Below, piece after piece: positions 9,606-18,718 of a DNA stretch of 64,000 nucleotides. Within the stretch, counting starts at the first letter, position 1. Every line of letters starts with the position of its first letter. Below the pieces are notes generated by a model. The model was not told where the DNA came from, made no database searches, and saw only the letters and a program-made list of their open reading frames with translations. Where the stretch lies: NCBI GenBank assembly GCA_015491905.1, contig WGGC01000169.1, positions 1 to 64,000 of the forward strand. Reading direction: 5' to 3'. Source of the DNA: Bacteroidales bacterium. Lineage in GTDB: Bacteria > Bacteroidota > Bacteroidia > Bacteroidales > F082. Both the position numbers and the translations under genes were made by a program.

Positions 9606-10713
9606 ATTTACTAAATAATTTCCTTAATTTTTCAGATTCCTTTTTCCAGTTTAACTCTTTTCTTAACCTCTGGGTATTTACTTTCCATTTTTTAATTTTT
9701 TCAGGTTTAGAAAAAATATCATTAATAGTTTCAGCAATACTTTCAGGTTCATGGTTTGGAATAAATGATCCTACCTGATATTTCTCGATAATTTTCTTTA
9801 TTTCAGGCAGTGGGGTTGCCAAAACAGGAATTCCTGCATGTAAATAATCAAACAGCTTGTTCGGTAAACTATAAAGATAATTTAAATTAGTACCTTTATC
9901 TAATGACAATCCTAAATCTGCAACTGCAGTATATTCCATCATCTGCTGATAGGGTATGCGGGATTTAAATAAAACTTTTTTTTCAAGATGCAATTCTTTC
10001 ACCTTTATTTTTAAATCATTAATAACATCTCCTCCACCAATAATCAACAATAATGTATTATTAATGTATTGCATTGCCTCAACCATCTCTTCAGCACCTC
10101 GATTTACATTTATACCTGAACCTTGCAGAATAATAATATTCATCTTAACCGGCAACCCCAGAGCTTTCCTGCCATGGGACTTTTTATCTTTTAAAGGGGG
10201 TATATTCCGTATAATTATTGAAGATACTCCATAGTCTTTTTGATATAAAGATGCTATTGATTCATTAACGGTAATGAATTGATTAACTCCTGGCAGAAGT
10301 CGTTTCTCCAGCATTTTCCATATTTTTTGTTTAATTGGATGAGCTTCCAACTCAGGAACCCCTGTAAAGTACTCATGTGCATCATAAATTACAGGTTTGC
10401 CGGTAAGCTTTGCCTTTATATAGTTAGGAAGTAAAGTATCCAAATCATTGGAAAAATAGATTTGGTAGTTTTTAAATAATAAAATTAAAAAAAGCCGCAA
10501 CTGGTATTCCAGATAAAAAAGCGGACCACTTTCAAATATGAGTTTCATCCTTCTAAATTTATAAGGACGTTCGTCCATCGGAGGACTATTTTTCAATTTT
10601 CTACCTATCAATAATACTTCCCATCCCATATCGGAAAGCAACATGCAGGTTTTATTAACTCTTTGGTCAGTTACCAAATCGTTAATTACAGAAACAACAG
10701 CCTTCTTTTTCAA
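9598..10713 (-). CDS. Glycosyltransferase family 4 protein
   Basis: DLVTDQRVNKTCMLLSDMGWEVLLIGRK, PVIYDAHEYFTGVPEL, LPNKLFDYLHAGIPVLATPLPEIKKII. Confidence 0.88.
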   Translation of the reverse strand: MKKKAVVSVINDLVTDQRVNKTCMLLSDMGWEVLLIGRKLKNSPPMDERPYKFRRMKLIFESGPLFYLEYQLRLFLILLFKNYQIYFSNDLDTLLPNYIKAKLTGKPVIYDAHEYFTGVPELEAHPIKQKIWKMLEKRLLPGVNQFITVNESIASLYQKDYGVSSIIIRNIPPLKDKKSHGRKALGLPVKMNIIILQGSGINVNRGAEEMVEAMQYINNTLLLIIGGGDVINDLKIKVKELHLEKKVLFKSRIPYQQMMEYTAVADLGLSLDKGTNLNYLYSLPNKLFDYLHAGIPVLATPLPEIKKIIEKYQVGSFIPNHEPESIAETINDIFSKPEKIKKWKVNTQRLRKELNWKKESEKLRKLFSKYE

Positions 10714-10906
10714 ATTTTAGAAATTAAATACTTAATCTTTTTCAAAAATACGGACTTATTTTAGAATGATAAATTATAAAAAATCTTTTTATAATAAATT
10801 ACATTCATAGTATTTAAATTTTAAACGATATTTTTAAATCATTGATCAGATATTGCATAAAAAAATTGATGTACATTTGCCATCAATAAAAAGATTAGCA
10901 TTTCGG

Positions 10907-12727
10907 ATGAAAAAATTTTATCGTGTTTTGGCATATGCACTTCCTTATTGGGGTGCAGCAGTTATGAATGTTCTTTCAAATCTGTTAACTATAATTTTTT
11001 CATTATTTTCTTTTGCTTTACTTATTCCATTCCTAAATTTATTATTTGGAATAAATGATTTGGTAACAACTAAACCTGAGTTACATTTTACTACTAAGTC
11101 TTTTTTAAATATGCTGAATTATTATGTTAGCCAGGTAATTATTTCGCATGGAAAAATTGAGGCTTTAATTTTAATTTGTGGTATTATTTTAGGTTCTTTT
11201 TTATTACGCAACCTGGGGCGTTTTTTAGCAATGTTTTTCATGGCTACTGTACGAACAGGATCTATTTATGGAATAAGAAATGACGTTTACTCCAAATTAT
11301 TAGTTCTTCCTTTATCATTTTATTCAAAAAATAAAAAAGGTGACCTTATGTCACGTACTACTACTGATGTTCAGGAGGTTGAATTCTCAATAATGAATTA
11401 TCTTGAAATGATTTTTCGTGATCCGATAACTATTATTGCATACCTGGCATTTATGATTAGCATGAGCTGGAAGTTAACAATTTTTGTATTGGTTATTTTA
11501 CCTTTAACGGGGATTGTAATAGGTTGGATTGGAAAAAGCTTACGGAAACAATCTAATGAAGTTCAGATAAGTTTTGCAGGATTAATGGCCTTAATAGAAG
11601 AAACCATATCCGGACTTCGAATTATTAAAGGTTTTAATGCTATTCCATATTTTGAAAGGAAATTTCATTCTGACAATGCATCCTATCGAAAAAAACTTGT
11701 AAGTGTATATAGAAGGAGGGATTCTGCCTCACCATTAAGTGAGTTTTTATCCTCAATAGTCATTGTAGTAGTATTATGGTTTGGAGGCCAAATGGTACTG
11801 GAACCCCACTCTACACTAAAAGCTGCCGACTTCATAACATATATTGTGGTATTCTCTCAAATTATTCCGCCGGCGAAATCTCTTACCCAAAGTTATTATA
11901 ATATTCAAAAAGGTATTGCCTCGGCCGACAGGATATTTGCCATTTTGGATGCAGATGAAGAGATTACTGAAAAACCCGATGCTATTCCCGTAAAGGAATT
12001 TAAAAAGGAAATCTTATTTGACCATGTATATTTTAAATATGAGCATCATTGGGTGCTTAAAGATATTGTATTAACTATCCCTAAAGGAAAAACGGTTGCC
12101 ATTGTTGGAGAATCAGGCGGAGGAAAGTCGACACTGGTAGATTTACTACCCCGGTTTTATGATGTTACTAAAGGGCGTATATTATTAGATGGGCAAGACA
12201 TTCGTAATTTTGAAATAGATTCGTTACGACAGTTAATGGGAATAGTTTCTCAGGAGAGCGTATTATTTAATGATACTGTTTTTAATAACATTGCATTTGG
12301 TTTAAATAACGTAACCCAGGAACAGGTTGAAATAGCAGCTAAAATTGCCAATGCACATGACTTCATAGAAAAAATGGAGAATGGTTACCAAACAAACATA
12401 GGTGACAGGGGTGTAAAACTTTCAGGAGGCCAAAGACAACGAATAAGTATTGCACGTGCAGTACTTGCCAACCCTGATATTTTAATTTTAGATGAAGCTA
12501 CTTCTGCTTTAGATACTGAATCGGAGAAACTTGTGCAAGATGCCCTATCAAAGATAATGAAAAACCGGACTACTCTGGTCATTGCACATCGCCTGTCTAC
12601 TATCCAAAATGCTGATGAAATTGTTGTTTTTCAAAAAGGAAAAATTGTAGAGCGTGGAACACACGATTCTTTAATGAAAGAAAATGGCTTATATTATCGC
12701 TTGCAAAAAATGCAATCTTTTCAATAA
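10907..12727 (+). CDS. ABC transporter permease/ATP-binding protein, MsbA/lipid A exporter-like
   Basis: Track ORF begins at a TTG (10853); ATG 10907 (MKKFYRVLAYALPYW) is preferred because TACATTTG at 10872 lies between. Walker A GESGGGKSTL and LSGGQRQRISIARAVLANPDILILDEATSALDTESE. Confidence 0.93.
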   Translation: MKKFYRVLAYALPYWGAAVMNVLSNLLTIIFSLFSFALLIPFLNLLFGINDLVTTKPELHFTTKSFLNMLNYYVSQVIISHGKIEALILICGIILGSFLLRNLGRFLAMFFMATVRTGSIYGIRNDVYSKLLVLPLSFYSKNKKGDLMSRTTTDVQEVEFSIMNYLEMIFRDPITIIAYLAFMISMSWKLTIFVLVILPLTGIVIGWIGKSLRKQSNEVQISFAGLMALIEETISGLRIIKGFNAIPYFERKFHSDNASYRKKLVSVYRRRDSASPLSEFLSSIVIVVVLWFGGQMVLEPHSTLKAADFITYIVVFSQIIPPAKSLTQSYYNIQKGIASADRIFAILDADEEITEKPDAIPVKEFKKEILFDHVYFKYEHHWVLKDIVLTIPKGKTVAIVGESGGGKSTLVDLLPRFYDVTKGRILLDGQDIRNFEIDSLRQLMGIVSQESVLFNDTVFNNIAFGLNNVTQEQVEIAAKIANAHDFIEKMENGYQTNIGDRGVKLSGGQRQRISIARAVLANPDILILDEATSALDTESEKLVQDALSKIMKNRTTLVIAHRLSTIQNADEIVVFQKGKIVERGTHDSLMKENGLYYRLQKMQSFQ

Positions 12728-12747
12728 TCAATTTTCTTAAATCCTTT

Positions 12748-13671
12748 TTATTTATTACTAAAATTACTCTTTTTTAACTTTTCCGCAATAGCATGATAAT
12801 ACTTTGCTTTTTGATTATTACTTAGTCTGGCGTAAGTATCACCTAAATATAATGCATTCCGATAAGTTGATTTTAAGGGATATAGTTTCCGGAAATAGTA
12901 TAGAGCTCTTTTAAAATTTATGGTTATCAGTTTATAAGCTTTTAATAAATGGGCATATTGTGTTCGTGATGGGTTTTTCTTATAGGCTTTGTTTTCTGCC
13001 TGATATGAATTTTCTGCTAACCAAAAATACTTCTTTGCAAGAAATGATAAAGCAGTTATGTTTTTACTATCAGATTTTAATATTTCATGGGATAAAGCAG
13101 TTGCCTTTTTTTCTTCTTTCAACCCTATATAAGACTTTAACAAACCTGTTTTATATTTAATTTCATTACGTACTTTTTCTGAAACTTTTGGCCACAAATC
13201 AACAGCTTCCCGCCAGTTTTCACTTTCCACGTAAGTTTCAAATAAACGATTTGTAAAAGGAACAATATCTTTTCCATTTGGGAAATGCTTGACATAATAT
13301 TCCAATGTGGTTATTTCCAAAGACAAATTATTTACCTTTCTATAAATTTTAGCCAATAATATATAGGTTTCTTGATTAGCAAATGGAGTATAGCGTCCTG
13401 CTTCCAAATATTTTCTGGCCAAATCTATTTTACCAAGTTTATAGGCAACTTCTCCGGCTTTTGTATAGTAAGGACATTTTAAGGCTTTATTTCGTCGTTC
13501 ATATTTAGCTATATCTTTGGACCATATAGCTAAAGCAATTTTATAATCTCCTTTTTTATATGCAATTAACCCCTTATCTTTAGGCTTAATAGAAGCATAA
13601 GAAAAAGAAGAAAATATAATAATTATCATTAATGCAGATAAGAAGTTCTTATATTTTATTAAACTATTCAT
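12748..13671 (-). CDS. Secreted TPR-like repeat protein
   Basis: Signal peptide-like N-terminus, helical repeats with YKKGDYKIALAIW, AYKLGKIDLARKYLE and LGDTYARLSNNQKAKYYHAIAE. Confidence 0.65.
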   Translation of the reverse strand: MNSLIKYKNFLSALMIIIIFSSFSYASIKPKDKGLIAYKKGDYKIALAIWSKDIAKYERRNKALKCPYYTKAGEVAYKLGKIDLARKYLEAGRYTPFANQETYILLAKIYRKVNNLSLEITTLEYYVKHFPNGKDIVPFTNRLFETYVESENWREAVDLWPKVSEKVRNEIKYKTGLLKSYIGLKEEKKATALSHEILKSDSKNITALSFLAKKYFWLAENSYQAENKAYKKNPSRTQYAHLLKAYKLITINFKRALYYFRKLYPLKSTYRNALYLGDTYARLSNNQKAKYYHAIAEKLKKSNFSNK

Positions 13672-13896
13672 TTATAAAATTTTATATTAATATTCAAGTA
13701 TTGAAAAATGCTTACAACATAAAAACTCAAATGTTATAAAAGGCGCAAAAATAATATATAATCTTTATTGAAAAGAATAAAAATTCATAAACCAGTCCTG
13801 CCGGCGAATTATAAAAAACAATTATTGATTATTTTTATTAATAAATTAAAGAGGTTTATTACATCAAAAAGTTATTTTTGCATAAAATTTTTTAAA

Positions 13897-14352
13897 ATGG
13901 ATTTAAGTAAGATATTATCAATTTCAGGAAAACCAGGTTTATATAAACTGGTTGGAGAAGCAAAAAATAATTTAGTTGTAGAATCCTTGTCGGATGGTAA
14001 AAGAACACCTGCTTTTCCTCATGAACACATCAGTTCATTAAAAGAAATTAGTATTTATACCGCTTCGGAAGATGTTCCTTTAGAAGATGTTTTTAAAAAA
14101 ATATATGAAATTCGTGAAGGCAAACAGATAGAAAACCCAAAGAAAATGAATAGTAATTCTTTAAAAGCATTTTTTGAAGAAGTTCTTCCGGATTACGATA
14201 AGGAAGCTGTGTACACCTCTGACATAAAGAAAGTTTTTACTTGGTATAATCAATTATTGAGTAAAAATTTAATTTCATTTAACAAGGAAGAAACTGATAC
14301 AGAGAAACCTGGAAATGATAACAAAGAGAGCAGTGAGATGATAACTGAATGA
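13897..14352 (+). CDS. DUF5606 domain-containing protein
   Basis: MDLSKILSISGKPGLYKLVGEAKNNLVVESLSDGKRTPAF; track start 13768 extends upstream, ATG 13897 preferred. Confidence 0.8.
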   Translation: MDLSKILSISGKPGLYKLVGEAKNNLVVESLSDGKRTPAFPHEHISSLKEISIYTASEDVPLEDVFKKIYEIREGKQIENPKKMNSNSLKAFFEEVLPDYDKEAVYTSDIKKVFTWYNQLLSKNLISFNKEETDTEKPGNDNKESSEMITE

Positions 14353-15395
14353 CACTATATAAAAAAATATTCAGACCTTTATTATTTAGTTTTGCCCCTG
14401 AAAGTATCCATACTTTTGTGAGTAAAACTCTAAAAGCTTCTTTCTCTATTCCAGGTTTTTCTAAAACCTTTCACAGGGTTAGTACAGTACAAGATAAATC
14501 CCTGGAGAAAACTGTATTTGGTTTAACTTTTAAAAATCCTGTAGGGATAGCTGCCGGATTCGATAAAAATGCAACTCTATACAATTATCTTGGTAAAATG
14601 GGATTTGGATTTGTAGAAGTTGGCACTATTACCCCTAAACCTCAACCGGGAAATCCTAAACCCCGCTTATTCCGACTTACCAAAGACCAAGCACTTATTA
14701 ACAGAATGGGGTTTAATAATAATGGAGTTAAAGAAGCAAAAAAACATTTACAAAATAAAAAAACAAAAGCTTTGATTGGCGGAAACCTGGGGAAAAATAC
14801 TTTAACCCCTAATAGCCAAGCCGTAAATGATTATGCCTTTTTATTCGAAGAATTGTTTGATGTTGTTGATTATTTTGTTGTTAATGTAAGCTGTCCTAAT
14901 ATCAGCGATTTAAGAGAATTGCAAGATCAATCGGCTTTATTGGAAATATTAAACCGGCTACAGTATTTAAATTCTCAAAAAGAAAAAAGAAAACCTATTT
15001 TATTAAAAGTTTCTCCCGATTTAAACAATAACCAACTGGATGAAGTAATTGAGATTGTTAAACAAACCAATATTGATGGTGTTGTAGCCGTTAATACTAC
15101 TATATCACGTACTAATTTATCTACTTCGGCAGAAAGAATTAAATATATCGGTAAAGGAGGGTTAAGTGGAAGGCCAATTTATAACCGTGCGATTGAAGTT
15201 GTGCGTTATTTATCTGAAAATAGCAATCATGCCTTCCCAATTATTGGTGTTGGTGGGATTTTTACACCGGAAGATGCTCTGAATATGTTAAAGGCAGGGG
15301 CTGATCTAATTCAGGTATATACCGGCTTTATTTATGAAGGCCCTCTTATCGCACGACGCATTAATAAAGCTTTAGTTAAACATTTTAAATCTTAA
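14349..15395 (+). CDS. pyrD: Dihydroorotate dehydrogenase (quinone), class 2
   Basis: NPVGIAAGFDKNATLYNYLGKMGFGFVEVGTITPKPQPGNPKPRLFRL, NRMGFNNNG, VNVSCPNI, GKGGLSGRPI; ATGA overlap with the upstream gene. Confidence 0.97.
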   Translation: MTLYKKIFRPLLFSFAPESIHTFVSKTLKASFSIPGFSKTFHRVSTVQDKSLEKTVFGLTFKNPVGIAAGFDKNATLYNYLGKMGFGFVEVGTITPKPQPGNPKPRLFRLTKDQALINRMGFNNNGVKEAKKHLQNKKTKALIGGNLGKNTLTPNSQAVNDYAFLFEELFDVVDYFVVNVSCPNISDLRELQDQSALLEILNRLQYLNSQKEKRKPILLKVSPDLNNNQLDEVIEIVKQTNIDGVVAVNTTISRTNLSTSAERIKYIGKGGLSGRPIYNRAIEVVRYLSENSNHAFPIIGVGGIFTPEDALNMLKAGADLIQVYTGFIYEGPLIARRINKALVKHFKS

Positions 15396-15440
15396 TAAAG
15401 ATAAAATGTATTTTTTATCCTAATTTCTTACTTTTGGTGT

Positions 15441-18257
15441 ATGAAAATCAAATTAATTTATCCCGTTTTATCTCTATTTTTTTTATTTTTATTTTTTCCC
15501 TCAGCAAACGCTCAATATTACCTTACAGGGCAAGAACCTGCATCTACTAAATGGATGCAAATTAAAAATAATAGGTTTCAAATTATTTTTCCAACAGGCT
15601 ATGATTCTATAGCTCAGATGTACGCAAGGTTTCTCAATATTTCAGCACCTTATATAAAACAGCCTTATTTAAAGAAAGTAAGACGCATTCCCATTGTTCT
15701 TCACAATAAAACAACTATTTCCAATGCTATGGTCTCGCCGGCTCCATTTCACGCCGACTTTTTTGAAATGCCTTCACAAAAAATTTATCCGGAAATTTGG
15801 CAAAAACAATTAACGCTACATGAATACCGTCATGTAGTCCAAATGAATGTTATGCGCAAAGGATTTGGAAGGTTCTTATATTTTTTACTTGGCCAACAAG
15901 GTACTGCATTATTATTTAATGGGTTACCTCAGTGGTTTTATGAAGGAGATGCTGTTTTCAGTGAAACAATACATAGTAAAAGCGGGAGAGGTCGCGTACC
16001 TGATTTTACATATCCTTTAAAGGCTCAAATTATTGAAAAAAAAATATACCCATACGACAAAGGCCAATTCGGGTCATATAAAAACTTTGTTCCAGACCAT
16101 TACACCCTTGGATACCAGTTGGTACTTAATGGTTTGATTAATTATAAAAATAATATATGGAAAAATATAGCATACAATGTTGCCAGAAAGCCATTTACAT
16201 TGTTTCCTTTTTCGTTAAGATTACACCACATTACTAAAATGGGTAAAGTAAAATATTATCATCATACTTTAGAAACTTTAAAAGAAAAATGGAGTAAAGA
16301 AATTACCAGTTACGACTCATGCAATATTATTAGCCAGGAAAGTAAGTTTTATGCCAGTTATCTTTTTCCCGTTCCCCTTTCCAATGGAAATATATTAACT
16401 GAAAAAACCGGAATTAATGATATAAACAGGTTTATATCTCTTTCACAAAAAGGAAAAGAAACAGTTTTGTTTACCCCGGGATTTGATTACACATCTTCCT
16501 TATCCGGAAATGACAGTTTAATTGTATGGAATGAAATGGCTTTTGACCCCCGGTGGAGTAATAGAAACTATTCTGTGATAAAGGTTTACAATTCAAACAC
16601 AAAAAAGGAACATACCTTAACACAAAAAAGCAGATACTTTGCCCCTTCCCTATCTCCTGACGCAAAAAAAATTGTAGCTGTTAAGATTAGTGAGTCTCAA
16701 CAAAATTACCTTGAGGTGCTGGATATCACAACCGGGAAAGTCATTAATACTTTCCATACTCCTGACAATTTACTTTTTTTAACCCCTCATTGGTCGGTAA
16801 ATGGCAAATTTATTGTGAGTATAGTATTAGGAAATCATGGGAAATCCATATTAAAATTAAATCCTGAAACCAAAGAGTATTCCATTCTGCTACCTTTTTC
16901 ATTTTCAGAGATAAAATGGCCTGTTTTGTTTAAAAATAAGATTGTTTATTCCGGAACTTACGAAGGCCGCGACAACTTATACATGTTAAATACCCTTTCG
17001 GGGAAAATTTACCGGTTGTTTCAGGCAAAATATGGTGCTGTAAATCCTGCTTTTTCAAAAAGCGGTTCAGTTGTTTACTTTTCAAATTATACTGCGAATG
17101 GTTATCAACTTTCTAAAATAGATTTAAACAGAAAAACTAAACATCTTCTACCAATAAATCCAAAACCTTTTATTTACCCTATACAAAAACTAGTAACAAA
17201 AAATACTTTTATTTTGGATGATAGCCTTATACCACAAAAAAAGTATTCTGAACATAAATACAGTAAAATCGGACATGTTTTTAATCCATATGGCTGGGGT
17301 CCTTTTGTTATAAATCTCAATAACTATTCCATAAAACCGGGGCTTTCAGTTCTGTCGCAAAACAATTTAAGTACTGCCGTAACTTCTATGGGTTATTTAT
17401 ACGACTTTAATCAACAAACCGGAAAATGGCACTTTTCGTTTAATTATTTAGGATGGTATCCAACAATTAATTTCGGTATAACTACCGGAAAACGACATGC
17501 TTATGCCTTAAGTAATAATGGCTTTTCACGTCTTATTAGGTGGAAGGAAACAAATATAGGATTAACCACAAGTATTCCGTGGAATTTAACTCAAGGTAAA
17601 TGGCTTTCCGGGGTACGTCCTTCCTTCGGGATAAATGCAAGGTATCTGAAAATAGTAAATACTTCTTCTTTTTATTTTAAGAATAACAGATTATACTTGC
17701 TTTCATACGGACTTTCTGCTTATAGGTTTTTAAAACGATCACCTAAAGATATTATGCCACGTTGGGGGCAGCAGGTATTTTTTAATTTTCAACAAACGCT
17801 ACAAGGAAAGAATTCCAGTGAAGTTTTTTCTGCTGAAGGAAAATTCTATTTTCCAGGATTTGCATTTCATCAGGGGTTCTCAGTATATGCAGGATATCAA
17901 AATCAAAACCTAGGGGATTATTTATTTTCAAATCAGATAGCAGTACCGAGGGGGTATACGGGATTATTTCCAACAAATTACTTTGTAATAAGAACCAATT
18001 ATGCATTACCCTTAGCATATCCTGACTGGAACTGGCAAGGAGCAATGTATTTAAAACGTATTTATACTCAATTATTCTATGATCAAATAGAGATATACCG
18101 TCCACAAAAACGGTATTTAAATAGTTTAGGTATAGAATTGTACTCTAACTGGAACCTAGTCAGCCTGTTTCCTGCTGTAACAATAGGAATGCGCTTTAGC
18201 TTCCTTCCAATAAAAAAAAGTACTACTTTTGACTTCCTTTTTGGGATTAGTTTTTAA
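15441..18257 (+). CDS. Secreted HExxH metallopeptidase-like/beta-propeller/outer-membrane barrel multidomain protein
   Basis: Signal peptide to ANAQ; HEYRH at 15819..15833; GLPQWFYEGDAVFSE; TolB-like repeats (FAPSLSPDAKKIVAV, GAVNPAFSKSGSVVYFSNY); C-terminal amphipathic beta strands ending in F. Confidence 0.7.
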   Translation: MKIKLIYPVLSLFFLFLFFPSANAQYYLTGQEPASTKWMQIKNNRFQIIFPTGYDSIAQMYARFLNISAPYIKQPYLKKVRRIPIVLHNKTTISNAMVSPAPFHADFFEMPSQKIYPEIWQKQLTLHEYRHVVQMNVMRKGFGRFLYFLLGQQGTALLFNGLPQWFYEGDAVFSETIHSKSGRGRVPDFTYPLKAQIIEKKIYPYDKGQFGSYKNFVPDHYTLGYQLVLNGLINYKNNIWKNIAYNVARKPFTLFPFSLRLHHITKMGKVKYYHHTLETLKEKWSKEITSYDSCNIISQESKFYASYLFPVPLSNGNILTEKTGINDINRFISLSQKGKETVLFTPGFDYTSSLSGNDSLIVWNEMAFDPRWSNRNYSVIKVYNSNTKKEHTLTQKSRYFAPSLSPDAKKIVAVKISESQQNYLEVLDITTGKVINTFHTPDNLLFLTPHWSVNGKFIVSIVLGNHGKSILKLNPETKEYSILLPFSFSEIKWPVLFKNKIVYSGTYEGRDNLYMLNTLSGKIYRLFQAKYGAVNPAFSKSGSVVYFSNYTANGYQLSKIDLNRKTKHLLPINPKPFIYPIQKLVTKNTFILDDSLIPQKKYSEHKYSKIGHVFNPYGWGPFVINLNNYSIKPGLSVLSQNNLSTAVTSMGYLYDFNQQTGKWHFSFNYLGWYPTINFGITTGKRHAYALSNNGFSRLIRWKETNIGLTTSIPWNLTQGKWLSGVRPSFGINARYLKIVNTSSFYFKNNRLYLLSYGLSAYRFLKRSPKDIMPRWGQQVFFNFQQTLQGKNSSEVFSAEGKFYFPGFAFHQGFSVYAGYQNQNLGDYLFSNQIAVPRGYTGLFPTNYFVIRTNYALPLAYPDWNWQGAMYLKRIYTQLFYDQIEIYRPQKRYLNSLGIELYSNWNLVSLFPAVTIGMRFSFLPIKKSTTFDFLFGISF

Positions 18258-18276
18258 TTAAAAAAATATATATAAA

Positions 18277-18639
18277 ATGATTATTTATTCTGTTATAAAA
18301 TTTTTAATTGCAGTTGTTTCAATTTTAATCATAGGAGGCATATTACCAGGCATTAGATTGAGAGGAAATAGTTTCTGGACAGCATCTCTGGTAGCACTTG
18401 TTATAGGGTTACTCAATTTTCTTGTTTATCCTTTTATGGTAATAATTACTATTCCTATAACAGTTTTTTCATTTGGAATTTTCTTATTTATTCTTAACGG
18501 CTTAGTTGTTTGGTGGGCATCAAAAATTGTTGGTCGTTTTGAAGTAGACAACTTCTGGTGGGCCATTCTCTTCAGTATTCTGGTAAGTTTTATTACTTTT
18601 ATTTTTGAATGGTATGTTTTTCCAACTGGAAGCTATTAA
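18277..18639 (+). CDS. Phage holin family 4-like small membrane protein
   Basis: 120 aa, four TM segments, GGILPGIRLRGNSFWTASLVALVIGLLNFLVYP pattern. Confidence 0.75.
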   Translation: MIIYSVIKFLIAVVSILIIGGILPGIRLRGNSFWTASLVALVIGLLNFLVYPFMVIITIPITVFSFGIFLFILNGLVVWWASKIVGRFEVDNFWWAILFSILVSFITFIFEWYVFPTGSY

Positions 18640-18718
18640 AAAAATATCCCGATAAAAAGTTTTTTCGTTTTCACCCTAAAAGTTTACTTTTACCGTTAGT
18701 ATTTCGGTAGGTTACATT

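Noticed and set aside
8487-10713. Full capsule/O-antigen locus
   Set aside because: Only two glycosyltransferases plus an MsbA-like transporter; no polymerase, flippase or nucleotide-sugar genes nearby.
17782-18105. ORF 107 aa - inside the HExxH/beta-propeller gene, and similar nested antisense ORFs (e.g. 1839..2159, 28646..28939, 36384..36671, 47377..47643, 58263..58553)
   Set aside because: All lie antisense within well-supported CDS and are explained by codon bias in AT-rich DNA.
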